A stretch of DNA of 64,000 bases from Halictus rubicundus (lineage: Eukaryota > Arthropoda > Insecta > Hymenoptera > Halictidae). Below are positions 44,881 through 57,109 of the stretch, piece after piece. Under the pieces are notes generated by a model that had not been told where the DNA came from, searched no databases, and was given only the letters and a program-made list of their open reading frames with translations. The number at the start of each line of letters is the position of its first letter. Positions within the stretch are counted from its first letter, which is position 1. A program made the translations under genes and the position numbers. The stretch lies in contig NC_135156.1 of NCBI RefSeq assembly GCF_050948215.1, positions 13,763,257-13,827,256 of the forward strand, written 5' to 3'.

Positions 44881-47623
44881 ACAGTAAATCATGTGGCTAC
44901 GCAGTTGTCATAGATACTATGTTAGTGCATTAAACATTTCTATTTAAACAGTAGATACACAGTCTATTTTTGTTGGCATGTATGTGTCTTTGCATTTATG
45001 TATGCCTGACTAGTAAGAAGGATAATCATGAAATAATTTCTAATAATTTTTCTAGAACTCTTTCCAAGAGTTACGTTGTTTTTTTTAGTATCTTTTAGGT
45101 ATACCGACGAGTAGGTGGTGCTAGAGGATAATCATGGAACAGCTCCTAGCAGTTATATTTTTTAAAGAATGTCTTCTAATTTGAGGGTGGCTTCTCCAAT
45201 TAAATTCTACAATTAGGAAGTCAACAATTTGGAAAGTAATAGGATAAGAAGGCAAAGAGGGGGTGAACATTGTTTTCGTTGCTGGTAGCGCGCGATTTTT
45301 CGTAAATTGTCGAGGAGCAATTCAATGCGGCGGAGTATATTAATAAAACGCGAGAACCGCGAGGCAGTTATAGAATGGGATAGATAATATACTAGGAACA
45401 ATCGAAAGCAAAAGCCGGGGCCGGGCAAAGAGCGCGAGGATGAAAAAGAAAACAATTTTATTAGGACATTTACATCGCTCACGGCCAGACAGTTTGTACC
45501 AGACGGGGGATAAAAATAAAAGGACACAAGGCAGCAGTAGCGGCAGCAACAGCAGCAGCAGCATTGGTAGCGTTCGCCGTTTAATTGGGGAAAGGCGACG
45601 CTCCACCGGTCCCCGTTATCGCGTTATCAGTCCGCCCGGGGAAAAAAGCCTTCAATGTCTACGTCCGAACAATTCTTCTTCATATCGGGAACGTGTGGCC
45701 GGACGCGGGCCCCGTGCACGTACACGTTGCATACAAATGCGTCTATGTGCGCTCGCGCGCGATAGAAAGAGAGAAGGGAGAGAGAGAGAAAGAGAAAGCA
45801 ACCCCCGCCTCGGCCATCGTCAATCCGATAAATTCGCCCTTTCTCCGCGGCCGCCCTCGCAGTCGTTATCGTAGCGGCAATGCTTTTCCAGACACCGGAG
45901 AAATAGTTCTCCAGATAGTGGAGGAAAGTGCGCTTTTTTCTGCGGGCGCGCTGATATCGCCGACGATTCCGTATCGACCGAATGATTTCTGGCTCGAAAC
46001 AAACGATGCTTTCGGGTGTAAATGAACGCACGATAACTTTCGCTATTTATCAAGACCCTCCGACCCTCCAACCCTTCTCCGCAAAACCCACCCCCGAACT
46101 TCACCTCCAACCCTCCTGAACCATCGCGACCCGTTCGCTTAAGGATCCTGCTCATTGATGAGATCAACGTGTCACCGGATCCGTTCTGACTTTTTCATTC
46201 ATCATGTAAAACCAGATTCGATTTTAGACATCGTTCTCTCGTCCGCTCGATCCCTTTACACACAGCGCGCAGTTTACATTTTCTAGTCTACTTCATTCCT
46301 TTCCGTGTAGTCTACAGAGTATTAACGAAGTCGACGAGAAAATCGGAGGTCTAATTATAAAACTATACGTTCATGAGAAAAATAGCAGGCATATTCTATT
46401 ACACATTAGGGACTTGATTATTGGCTATTATTGTTAAGAAATAGTTGTGTTCACGGTTCCAGTTTATCGTTGACTAAGCTGAGCTCACCGGCAAGGGGTA
46501 GCAAAAGTCTCCGCAACCACTTCGCAACCCCTTCGGATCCCACAAACCGCATCGAATACGCGAAACCGAGTGGAAATCGTAGGATCGGATACACGGTAAA
46601 AGTTGCAACAACTTATCCGTAGTAAAGAATTAATTGTGGGCCCGGAGCCTTCCCGGGGAGTTAATCACCAGCCCTTCGCTCGGCCCGCAGAGCAGATTAG
46701 GCGGGCCGGTGGCGGCGCGAAGCCGCGGCGGGAAATTTCAATTCTCCGGGCTCGATTAACATAATTTCCCGGTTAATGTCGAGAGCCCAGGTTTTCCTTG
46801 TCGCTTGTGGCTCAATGCAGGTGCGTCGTGTAGCGTCGCGGCGGCGATAAGAGCCGGGTACGGTAACATTTAACAAAACGGTAAAAAGTGGTCGGCGGAA
46901 CAACGACGCTCGCAGGAAACGTAGCCAACGCGACGGCGTCGCGGCGGGGAGAAGAGAAAGGCCGTTTTGATTCGCAAATGAATATCGCGAAGGTAGCCGC
47001 CACCGGCGGCGAACAAGGCGGCAGAGAAAACAGAGAAAGAGAGAAACGGGAGAGAGGACATCATCTCTCGAGAGAGCAGATAGAGGGAAGAGAGCTGCGC
47101 TTCCGATCCCTTGGCGTTTTTCAATCGGCCTCGCTCAGCCGCTTTTATCCGAGCCGTAGGCGCAAAAGTAGGAAGCTCGCCTGTCGTCTCCATTGTCCTG
47201 AATTTCCCTCGATATACGCTCGCAAACCCACCCGCGGGACGCCCCTCCCGTTCGACAGACGACAGACCGTTTTATCGGGGACGTTTCGCGCGGTCAGCGC
47301 GCGGACAAGCCTAACTAGGATGACGCCTCGGACGATCATGCCGCGAGACGCGTTCTGTGCAATTCGGTTTAGCGATTGCTTAATAGAGCAAGGAAATGCA
47401 GCCGAGCCGAAGGGGATGTTCCAGAGCGATGGGGTTGCTTGATCGATTGCCGGCGACCATTAAGTCCTGACATTCCGCTTGCTCCGCTGCTGTTGCTGAT
47501 GCCATGCCCCGTCGGTGTTAGCGAGACGCTTCGGTGGACGTGGATCGGTGAGATTCGCAGGAAGGGGATGACAGTGACGCTGCCAGGGGTGTTAGGGGTT
47601 TTGGCTGTGGGACTCGGGAAGGG
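44881..47623. other. Unassigned DNA with CAG and GA tracts
   Basis: A weak duplication (GGATAATCATG at 45021 and 45128) lies in AT-rich sequence. A CAG-rich run occupies 45531-45563 and a GA-rich tract 45768-45800. 46620-47330 is CpG-rich. Frames of up to 184 codons (46888-47442) overlap frames on the other strand and lack domains. Confidence 0.5.
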
Positions 47624-47640
47624 TATATATATATATATAT
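47624..47640. repeat. (TA)n microsatellite
   Basis: Eight TA dinucleotides after a G-rich stretch. A TATA-box reading is possible but unsupported. Confidence 0.9.
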
Positions 47641-50600
47641 CGTGGGAAAAGTTAAGAGTTCTTAAGAGGGTGCATCGCCGAGTTTAACATTATTTTTATC
47701 CAGTAATTGTTGCGGAAAATATCTTTCCGGGAGGATATTCAGCAACACCTCGACCCAACCCTCGAATTTTTTCCTCGGCAGCCTCGCCGGTCAGACTGCG
47801 CAATCTTTTCGATGTATAATTGGATGGAACTGTCGCGGAATAAATTTTATCTCATTTACGGACGCGCGTGCATATCCTCTGCCGGGGGTACGAGTTGCTT
47901 CCTCTGTGTATGCAGCAACGAACGACAGTGTATGCGTGTGTGTGGAACACGACGTACGTGTAAACAGTGCATCCACCAATGCCGAGGAAGAAAGTTGGAA
48001 TATGCAGGTGCTGGACAAAAACTAAAACAGCAGAGTGGCGTGATAAGGTGCGCGCCGCGCAAACCACCCCCGTTCCTCGCTCTACCGAATCCCAACCCCT
48101 ATCAAACTCTATCCGGTACACCGACCCCCTAGGCCGAGCGTCCAGGGTCGGCCATTGCGAAATTCAGCCGGAAATTTTCATCGATGCGACCGTCTTGAAA
48201 TTTGCATTATATTAACATACATACAATTACACGTTGCGCCGCGCATAATTACCCGCTGATGAATACCGGACGGATAAAGTCGTGCGTCGCGGGATTTTTT
48301 GACAATGCGGCGCGTTCTGGCGGAAAAGCGGATTTTTATTCGCTTAAATTTTTACCGAGAATGTCCTGTTAAACATTCTTTGACGATTGTTGTATTTTTC
48401 AGGAGCTGTCTCGACTGGAACTATTAGACTGGGTCAATTAGGAGTTCCTAAATTATTTATTATTATTTAAAAAATTAAACTATTGGAGCACTCGATCTTC
48501 GCTAATTCTTCTCGATCTTTGTCTAGTTCTTTTTCAACCCCTTAAGAGCCTCTATGCTTCGCTGTGTTTCCTAATTTCTTCCAGAAAAAAAAGTAAGATT
48601 GTGTTACGATTAAAATTCACACAAAAGTGTGCTAAATTTTCGACACTGAATTTATTGTTATTAGGTTTTAGTGTTTGAATTGCCGTTTCAGTTGAAATGT
48701 AGGGTGAAATAGGGAAAGGGGAAAGGGACGCAAGTTGCGTCCCTGACTTCGTTACCGTATAATCACGTCCGGATAGCGCAACTTTTTTCAAACTGGAACA
48801 GTGCTACTTTTGAGGCTTTCATCTGATTAGCCCCTCTCTCCATCGCATCGCGGCGAATGCAGAGAAGCACCCTCCTATGATAACGTTTCCTCCCCTTCTC
48901 TTTTCACGTCTCTCCTTCGTCTCCGCCCCTGCCACGGCACCCTTTTTGGCATCGAACCAGTTAACGTTGGCAATTAGATGCTACAATTACGAACAGGTAA
49001 AAATAAATCGTGCCCATTGGCACGTGGAATCGAGAAACGTTAGCGCGATGGAATACCTTCCAGAATGACAAGGAACTTCGATAGTAAAGCAATCCCCAAT
49101 TCGAACAAAAAATTTAGGGCAACCCTTTCAAATCATTTATACATGGGCTCAGTTAAAAATTTTTTAATACTGAATCTGTTACACTGCTCCCTACGGTCTC
49201 TGAGACTTCATAAAACTAATCAATACGAACCCAATCGATTTTATCATATATTTGTACACAAACAAATGGAATGTCTTAAATTAATAGGAATCTAATCTTA
49301 TCAGCTAAGATAGTGGGAAATGAAATTTTGGTGGCACTAGTTATTCTGATCTGAGAAAAATGTTCCTCGACAGTTAGGGGTTGAAGATGTGTCTCCAAAT
49401 TTTCTGTTTTGGTCTCAGTACCTGACTCTAACTTTGTGGAATATTTCGCAGAAGCCTATTAGTACGACTCTCAACAATTTCCATCAGAAAAGAATATGAA
49501 AATTTCCTTCGGAAAAACAACCCCCAACAGAAACGATTGGACCGCAGAGAGTGACTGATTGGTTCACGGCCAAAATTCGCAGTTGAACAATTTCCAAAGA
49601 AACGGCCAACCAAGAATCCGAGACGTCTATAATCGATCAAACGGCCGTCAGTGAGTAACGGTATTATTCGCCAGATCCCCTAAAGCCAGCCGTTCCATCG
49701 ACTCCGCAATCATCTCCTAATGACCGCAGCGCGACCTCGTCCCGATTTCCATATGAAAAGCAACCCGGCGACCGTTCTAATTTCGCCTCGGTTCCGATCG
49801 TACCTTCCGATCGCGATCTCGCCGGATCGTTCACGGATTCCGCTGTTGAATAATAGTCGAGCGGAACGATGTAAATTCCCGGGGTCGCGATGAATCATCG
49901 AAACGCGCGATGACGTGTATCGCTTTGGTCCGGCCGGCGCGGCGGTCGGTGCCGATTCCGAAGTCGAGCACGCTCGGCGCATCGAGAGCGTGACGCGTTT
50001 TACGGCCGACAAACTGTCCTCCGCCGCGTAAATGGCGGCCCCATCGATCCTCGGTGCCATGGTTTCGTCGATTTCGCCGAATCTCCTCGACGAGGAACGA
50101 CCCGCTCTCAGATCATTTATCTGGCGGGCAAGAAGGCGCGGGGGCATTATCATCGACACGATACATCATCCTCGCGCAGGCAAACTTTTGCCAATCTCCT
50201 TCCTTTAGAAAGAGAGAGAGAGAGAGAATGACACGGTTGCCAAAAGGGAAGAACTGTGAGCGCGCGAGAGAGAGAGAGAGAGAAAGGCAAAGGACGATCC
50301 GTAGTCGTCCTGCATGAAAGCGGGGCGCGAGTACGTGCTCTGTGTCTCTGATTTCATAATTTCCGTAGGCGGGACGTGAGGCCGGCGCGGATCCAAGCTC
50401 TGAAGCACACCGGAATTTAATGCGGAGCATCGACGAGCTGCTGCTTCTGCTTCTGCCTTCCACCGAACGGGCTGGAACAGCCTGGATAAACGAGAACGCT
50501 CTCGGCTCAAGGAGATGGATGAACTTTCCACCGTTTCGGGAGAGCTGCCTCCTCGCTCCCGCAGGATGCGCCAACAAATAAGCTCGGTCGTGCCACCCTT

Positions 50601-50982
50601 TTTATCCTGCCGCCGTGCTGCGGGGTTTTTGACGGACCGGGAGAGCTTTCGCCGGGGTCTACGGGGTGGCTCAGAATTCGTGAGCTGGCTCCAATCAGTC
50701 ACCAATTCGAAATCCTACTCGTTCAAGTATACGATCCATGTAGTAGCTTTACATAAACGTAGAATCTATCCACTACAATAACAACTAAAAAGTGTATCTC
50801 CGATATTCGGAGATATTCGGTCGGCGTGTCTGCGTTGAAAGGCCGTTTTCTGCACAAAATTCCATTCCTTGAAAAAATAATCTAGACGAAAGTTGTAGGA
50901 GATAGAAAAACGATGATGACCGTATTTGTTTGATATTGCAACACTGTTGCCGCGCACGCAACACTATTTCGTCTACGAATTA
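47641..50982. other. Unassigned DNA with two (GA)n tracts
   Basis: Mixed sequence. GA runs lie at 50209-50227 and 50267-50283. Several overlapping frames of 140-170 codons around 49710-50705 run through these tracts on both strands and are not recognisable. No repeat family or RNA gene was identified. Confidence 0.5.
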
Positions 50983-51225
50983 TTAACACTAGAACTACCG
51001 AGCCCTAAACGTGACTTAGACTTATCCCTTTATAATAACAGCAAGATTGAATTTGCTCAGGTTTCATACGATTTTTGTGGCAACATGTACTCCAAAGAAG
51101 AGATATATTAAAAAATTTCTCGTGAAAACGTTTGCATAGTTTCAGTAATCGTGAAAGAAGAAATCACCAGTCATTCACCGATCATTCACCAGTCATTTTG
51201 ACTGGTTCGGTAGTTCTAGTGTTAA
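50983..51225 (-). mobile_element. TTAA-flanked MITE, CACTAGAACTACCG family, copy 4 (inverted)
   Basis: TTAACACTAGAACTACCGAG at the left and the inverse of the right end TTAACACTAGAACTACCGAA are almost identical, with exact TTAA borders 243 bp apart. Read on the minus strand it is co-linear with copies 1 and 2. The near-end palindrome AGTCATTTTGACT (51191-51203) is intact. Next to it an 11-bp unit, CACCAGTCATT, is present three times (51165-51197), the middle copy as CACCGATCATT. The other copies do not have this. Confidence 0.88.
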
Positions 51226-51399
51226 GAGAACATATATTTTTTTCTACTTTTCGGTACAAACACTCGACCGCGCGACGTTTACCTGGCAACGATCCTCGCA
51301 ACAGCCGTTCAACAACGCGATCCATGCCCGTATCATCAATCACTGGAACCATCCTCGAATCCCCAAGCAAAACGAGACCAGAAACAGAGATTGCTCGGC
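51226..51399. other. Spacer, nothing recognised
   Basis: Mixed sequence leading into the G-rich stretch. Confidence 0.4.
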
Positions 51400-51426
51400 G
51401 GGGGGAAGGGGGGAGGGGGTGTAGGG
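51400..51426 (+). other. G-quadruplex motif
   Basis: G runs of 6, 6, 5 and 3 bases are separated by 2, 1 and 4 bases. About 45 bases downstream is GTATAAAGG (51472-51480), a TATA-like string in GC-rich DNA. This arrangement could be a core promoter, but no transcript or exon is evident. Confidence 0.75.
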
Positions 51427-51974
51427 TCCGGACGTAGAAGCGAACCAATCGCGGGCGTGCGGCGTATAAAGGAGCGGCGCTAAGCGAAATTAATAAGAAC
51501 ATTCATAAGGAGCGCAATTCCATTGCGGATATAAGTTCCCCCGGCCCCTGAAGAGGGAGAGGCAGGATAGGGAAATGCTCGAACCATGGAAACCGTAGCC
51601 GGCCATAGAGCCCGCCGCCGGATAAGATGGTTCGGGGGTGCAGGGGGGAGGAGGCGGAGAGAACGGTCGGCCGCTTTTAGAGGCGCTTAAGTAATATAAA
51701 TGCGAGTTAAGAGACGCAGCTCGACGAGCATAGGTAACGGATGACCGCTGTATCTCATTGTTTTCATTTCCTTCGGCGTGCCGGCTAGCTGTAAGACGCG
51801 GAAATGAAGTGCGCCGGCTTGCCATCTGGAAGGGAACAGGCGGCAAGGGGATGGTCGAGGGGGCGGACACCGTTCATCCCCCTTTGCATCCTGCATGACA
51901 ACGAACCTGGTATCCTGCCTCTTCATCTCTTCCTCTCCCTCTTCTCTGTCCCCTTTCCTCGCAACCCTACATCT
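51427..51974. other. GC-rich unassigned DNA
   Basis: Holds the TATA-like string mentioned above and a second G-rich stretch at about 51624-51655. Frames of 126-136 codons on the minus strand run into the neighbouring CT tract and are not recognisable. Confidence 0.45.

Positions 51975-52022
<48 letters not shown>
51975..52022. repeat. C run followed by (CT)n microsatellite
   Basis: Ten C (51975-51984) followed by about 19 TC dinucleotides. Confidence 0.96.
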
Positions 52023-52024
<2 letters not shown>

Positions 52025-54677
52025 TCAGTTTTCGTGGACGGGATGCGTGCACGCGACTACTCCGCTCCGCTCGTTTCTGCTCGCCTCTGCTCGCCACTGC
52101 TCAGGGTGTTTATAACGCGGATATAACCACGCACGCGTGCCTCCTCGTGCCTCACACCCGTTCCGCTCGAGAGTAAATGGCTTCCACGAGGATCCGACGT
52201 TGTTTTTAAAGAGGAAAACCTCCCGCGCAGAAAAGACTGCCTCGGCCCGAGGCAGCTCCAGATAAACGGGAAATGGCCACGCGGTTTCTCCCTTTCACAC
52301 CACCCCGCCCACGCTAACTACTTCCTTAATCCGGCCCTCCGCCTTTCAGCCGGGTGTCCTCCACTCTCCGTTACAGGAATTACGGAGTGTGACTCCGGGA
52401 ATTCTATTTTCGAGATTTTCGGGACTGATGGGGCCCTTCGATTTTGCAATTGAAATTACTCGGGGTGGGTCTGCGGGTAAACGTTAATCGGAAGTGTGGA
52501 GCGAAGCGTCTTCGGTGGGGCTTCTTCGGCTTGAATGCTGGATCTCAACCTTTAAAGGGACACTATAGCTGTCTGCGACGAACTTGGGAATTTTGGATAA
52601 CGTGTCGGTTGGTGATTCCTTATGGAAGAATGTGGAATATAATTTTTTCACCCGGAACTTCGTGTTCGAGAAAATCGCTTGCTCTCAGGTAGGACTCGTC
52701 TGATCGTAGCCAACCAATTCTACTTCCTGCATACGCTGATACAGTGATCTCTCTGTATATGTCGCCAAGGCCTGGATGATAAACGTCGGGCTATACCCCG
52801 GAAGTGCCCGGACGCCGAGGAGCATAAACATAACACAGCTAAGGTATGTCTCCTGGACGATACACGACGCAAGACCCGTGTTGGTGACATATATCGAGAA
52901 TTGACTGTACATCGCTTTTCTCGATAATGAGGCGTCAGACGAAAAAATTGTTACCCCTTTCTTCAAATTATTTTTATCCCCTTTCCCGCTTGTGGTTGCA
53001 CGCTGTATATAAATTTTTCGTAAAGAAAATTCAAGCTTTCAATAGAAAAACGCCAACTGAAGGTTAATATGAAATTCCAAGTACCGAAACCAACACTGAT
53101 GAAGGTTGGCCAGTAATTTCAAACGACAGAGGGCGAAAATAGCAAATTGGGAAGTCGCCGGCGGAGGATGAGCATAATATTTAAAGGAGCATAACGAGCA
53201 CAGTCGAGCCGGCAGTGACAAACGGGGACCCGTGAAACTGGTCATTGGCCTTCGAGCTTTTCCAACTGACACGTTCCGTCTTATCCTAACTGTCGATCGG
53301 GCACGGGTATATAGCAGACACCGAGATCCCCCGGCACGTGACGACGATGCAAACGACTTATTACAGCCGGGCTCTCGAGGTGATAATATTATAATATTGA
53401 GGTCGAGTGTGCGGGTGTGGTGCAGCTTTATTCAGACGTCGATGTTAATTCCCGGCCTGGCAATCGTTTTATACGACCTGATGCTTTCACCTCGTTATCG
53501 TGCGCGCGACGTTGCGTCACGCACACACGCACACACACACACACCGCATAACACTGAGAGTCATAATAAAATATACGCCGCGATACCGATCTGCGAAGAG
53601 CCTTCGTAAATTGTTAATCCCCGAATAATCGAGCCCCGAGTTGTACTTTGCCGAATCGTAGACCGCTATCGGGAATTGATGATTCTTGTAAAATTGCATG
53701 TCCGAGCGAAAAGGGTCCCCGGGGGAATAAATAAAATGGAACGCGTTAGCTAAGTGACAGTAATCGGATCCGAGAGCCGATAGTCACTCTGTACAGTCGT
53801 TCGGGACTGTTAAAAGCGCTTACAGCGAGCGGTGGTCGCGCTTTTACGATTATTTTACTGGCTGACAGCTCTTTCGCGCGAGCGCCACGCAAAGTGACCA
53901 GGAAAATGCAACGAATCAAAATCAAATTTATGGAAAGATATCCTCTCGGGATCGTCTTACACGGTCTTCGTTCTCCGTCAAGATATTTTTCCTGATTTCT
54001 CTGTCCGGTGTCTTTTGATCCGTGTAAACGCGGCCGAACGAAACGCGGGTACGTTAATTATAAACATGGAAATGATTCATTGTAACCGATGAGCGCAGCG
54101 ACGAAGAAGAAGGCACCACCGGTGCACACGTGTGTGCCCTCACAACCACGGGAAATTATCTGATATGGTCGTTAAGTTGGTACACTGGACAGACACACGA
54201 GATCGTCGCTGATTGCCCACCCCCGTTCCACGTGCAGGTATACCGGGTGACTTCGTTAGTAGAGGCCGATCGTATCGATGCATCCGGAGTGAAGCGCCGG
54301 GTCTAATCTTCGAAAGAGAGTGAGAGAGTGAGAGAGAGAAGGAGAGAGAAAGCTGGGAAGGGTCTCCTTCCGCTCCGAGGACTCTCTCGGAATGATTTCA
54401 TTCCTGCCGATGTAATATTTGTCACGGGATACGGTTCGACGACTTGATCACGACTCGCTGACCGTGCCAGCTGCCCCTTTTTCCGCGAATGCTGCACCCA
54501 TCTCTCCCACTCCAATTCGTTGCTTTTCAAACGAGAAATAAAAAAGTGCAATTGCAAGACGGAGTTGCTTAAAATTGTAAAAATTCACTAGGTTCTATAT
54601 TTCAGATCAAGAAGCAATTGATTGTATTATTTTATTCTGCAAAGTTGAGGATCGGACGCTTAATGAATCCTTGCACT
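52023..54677. other. Unassigned DNA, no gene recognised
   Basis: An AC dinucleotide run lies at 53519-53544 and a GA-rich tract at 54311-54350. Short overlapping frames only (up to 125 codons). Nothing recognised. Confidence 0.5.
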
Positions 54678-55335
54678 GAGGCATCATCCCCTATTGCATT
54701 TAATTTTTACTATTTCTCTATGCAAACAGCAGCAGTTCCTACGAAATTCCTACTGAATGTCCTAATTTTACTTTCATTCCTTCCTCACTACATCAGGAAT
54801 AGAAATCATCCCCTATTCTGCTTTACATTCATTCTCTGCTCCGTATGTATAAACCAGGTATCATCCCCTGTTTCGTTTCATCTTCGTTATTATAGAAACC
54901 TTGTTTTATTTTATTCTTATTCTTTTCTCACAACTTCATTATTTATTTCTTCCTCCACATTTGAAAATAGAAATCATCCCCCATGCTGTTTCGAAATTCA
55001 ATTGTTAGAAATTCGCCCTTATTTTGTCTCATCTTCATCGTCTCCTTACGCACGCAGCAGCAATCATCCCCTGTTTCGCTTCACTTTTATACCTTTATCT
55101 CTATCTAAAAAAATAACAACAAACACCTACTTCGTTTCATTTTTATTCTTTTCTCTCATTTTCACTCTTTCCTCTCCACACGAATAAAAAAATCAGCCCC
55201 TATTCCGTTTCTATCTTCGTTCTCTTTCATGTCTGAAGCAATAACCATCCCCTAATTTGTTTTATTTTCTGTCTTCCCTCCCGACACAAATGTAGAAATC
55301 ATCCCCCGCTTCGTTTTATATTTACCCTGTTCCCG
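54678..55335. repeat. Degenerate pyrimidine-rich tandem repeat
   Basis: The phrase ATCATCCCC(T/C)(A/G)TTTCGTTT or a close variant recurs near 54684, 54807, 54859, 54977, 55066, 55195, 55247 and 55299. It is usually followed by TTCATTTTCATTCTTTTCTC-like sequence and a short A-rich link. Spacing varies (about 50-130 bases), some units having lost the landmark. A 189-codon plus-strand frame (54618-55187) lies on it and is Phe/Ser/Leu-rich, a product of the composition. Confidence 0.7.
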
Positions 55336-56316
55336 CAGCCACGATGCTCGCGTAGAGCGAAACGCCATAAATCCAACGAAATCGTAAAAAGATCATTGTC
55401 GCGACGGAAGACAGCTTGGAGGCCGAAGAAAACGGTGTTGTTTATAGTTCTAATCACAGTCGGGCAATCACTCTGGTGAGTTTCCAGGCGCGCGAACGAA
55501 AAAAAAAAAAAGAAATATAAAGTATCGAACGCGCGCGATGATGGCGCGATAATGAATACGAGATCGCGATTAAGCGACGCGTACAAGAGCGGCCCTATGC
55601 AAATCGTTGGAAATAATTAATTTACGCGGCCGGTTCGGTAACGAAGCCTACACGAATTTATTCAATTAGGGGCGCAAGCCCGCGGAACTCCGTCGACGTA
55701 TTCTTACGACGATAATTAAGCAACGCGTATATGAAATACTCCTCGGGCCCGGGCGCGCGGCGCGGCGCGGCATGGCGCGGCGTCTGCCGTAATAAATTGT
55801 TTCGACCCGTCGTATTTGGCGTAGGAGCACGGCGTGGAAATTTATTATAGCGTGAAGAGTAGATGGCCTTCCAGGCGTTCGCTCGTGATCCCGACAATTA
55901 TCGCGGGAACAAACGGTGCTCGTACATGGAGAGAAATCGAGCGAAATACCAACGGGCTCTGTCTTTAATTGTTCGAGCAATCCTTCGGGTTCGTCGCTGG
56001 CGAACGGAAATTTCTGGTTCGCGTGTTAATTGCCGGTAAACCTCGAAACGAAGTCCGTTGATCGATGCTGGAGATATCAGGCTTGCCTTTGATCGAGTAT
56101 CGAATCGAATATTTTCTAATCAAGTTTTCCTTTTGCTCAGAGTCTCAGGCTTGATTGTTAGTCGTGTACGAGCCCAGTTAGTTCGGTAATTATTCGAGGT
56201 TAAGAGGAACAGCACCGTAATCGAATAAGCGCAAGAGTCGGTTCTACAGCGGGCGAAAGTTTCCACGTAAAAATGCCCGCGAACAATTTTCTAGACAGCG
56301 TAACGTTTCCCTGCGA
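55336..56316. other. Unassigned DNA, no gene recognised
   Basis: A 13-base A run lies at 55499-55511 and a GC-rich GGCGCGGCGCGG stretch at about 55755-55785. Nothing recognised otherwise. Confidence 0.45.
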
Positions 56317-56400
56317 TTAACCTGTTGAGCGTTACGAACGCGAGAGCTCAAGTCGCGGCGCAGAAATCGGTCTCGGTAATCTGACCGATCAACAGGTTAC
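56317..56400. mobile_element. Very short TTAA-type inverted-repeat element
   Basis: TTAACCTGTTGAGCG at the left faces CGATCAACAGGTTAC at the right. The inverted match covers about 11 bases, with one border altered from TTAA. The total length is 84 bp. The interior is GC-rich, unlike the other MITEs, so this could also be a simple hairpin-forming sequence. Confidence 0.5.
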
Positions 56401-56896
56401 ATTTTCCTCGGTCGTGGCCGATGGCTACCGCTCCCCGGTGTTTATGAATCATTCCCGTGGAAAATTCTCAAAATTCGCAAAGGTCGGTGCACGGTGGTCG
56501 AGGGGTCAGTATACAGACTGACAAGGATGAGGTCGAAATATAATATTCTTACAGCGGTGTGTTCAATATAGAGTCGTCACGATGCAAAACTTACCCCTAA
56601 AGAAACAATAGAAGTGAGGGGTTGTCCGGAAACTGTTGTACCGAAAGGCGGTTGCGAAGCCGACAAGTGACCGCGAATCAAGGGGGAGGGGGCAGATAAT
56701 CGATATTTTTAATACAATTGTATGTTGCCGTTAATAGTTCTACATTTGTGTAAATGAAGATCTATTATAAATCTCTGTGGCGTCGAAATTCGCAAGAATA
56801 TATTTAAAATTTTGGAACCACCCTCTGATGTTCAACCCCTAATGCGTGGAATTAGCAGCGACGAAAAATAAAATGCATTCATGTGCAGCAAAGTAT
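56401..56896. other. Unassigned DNA, nothing recognised
   Basis: Mixed to AT-rich sequence with no coding or repeat signal. Confidence 0.4.
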
Positions 56897-57109
56897 TAGC
56901 TCGTCCCATAAGTTCGTGCCGTGGATATGTTTACATTATTCACCATTGAAAAGTATTTTAATGAAAAACCGCAGATGTTTTATAGTGACGGTATTATGTC
57001 TTTGCCAAAAAGGTCGGAAGAGGTTGTGGAATGAAAGGGTGATTACATATTTTATTTTTAGAATTTCAATGGTACAAGTGTAAACGGCACGAACTTATGA
57101 AACGACCTA
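56897..57109 (+). mobile_element. Mariner remnant, internally deleted
   Basis: The left end TAGCTCGTCCCATAAGTTCG and the inverse of the right end TAGGTCGTTTCATAAGTTCG match at 17 of 20 bases, and both continue TGCCGT (23 of 26). TA lies at both borders. At 213 bp it has lost most of the roughly 1.3-kb mariner body. The right half still encodes the C-terminus of a transposase in one frame, described separately. This is the only coding relic in the window that I can assign to a protein family. Confidence 0.85.
56978..57061 (+). pseudogene. C-terminal fragment of a mariner transposase
   Basis: The frame starting TTT TAT AGT at 56978 gives FYSDGIMSLPKRSEEVVE, then a stop codon, then KGDYIFYF and a second stop. 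Mariner transposases typically end with a GI..LP.RW..V...GDYF-like segment, so this is the last 27 or so residues of one. The Trp usual after the LP.R motif is Ser here. The internal TGA and the absence of the N-terminal DNA-binding and DD34D catalytic parts make it a dead fragment. It would once have cut and rejoined DNA at TA sites in the nucleus. Confidence 0.75.

Noticed and set aside
46888..47442. 184-codon plus-strand frame
   Set aside because: CpG-rich region with long open frames on both strands; Arg-rich composition and no domain.
54618..55187. 189-codon Phe/Ser/Leu-rich frame, possible membrane protein
   Set aside because: It lies on a degenerate pyrimidine-rich repeat, and hydrophobic residues follow from TTC/TTT/CTT codons. 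The repeats are not in a constant frame.
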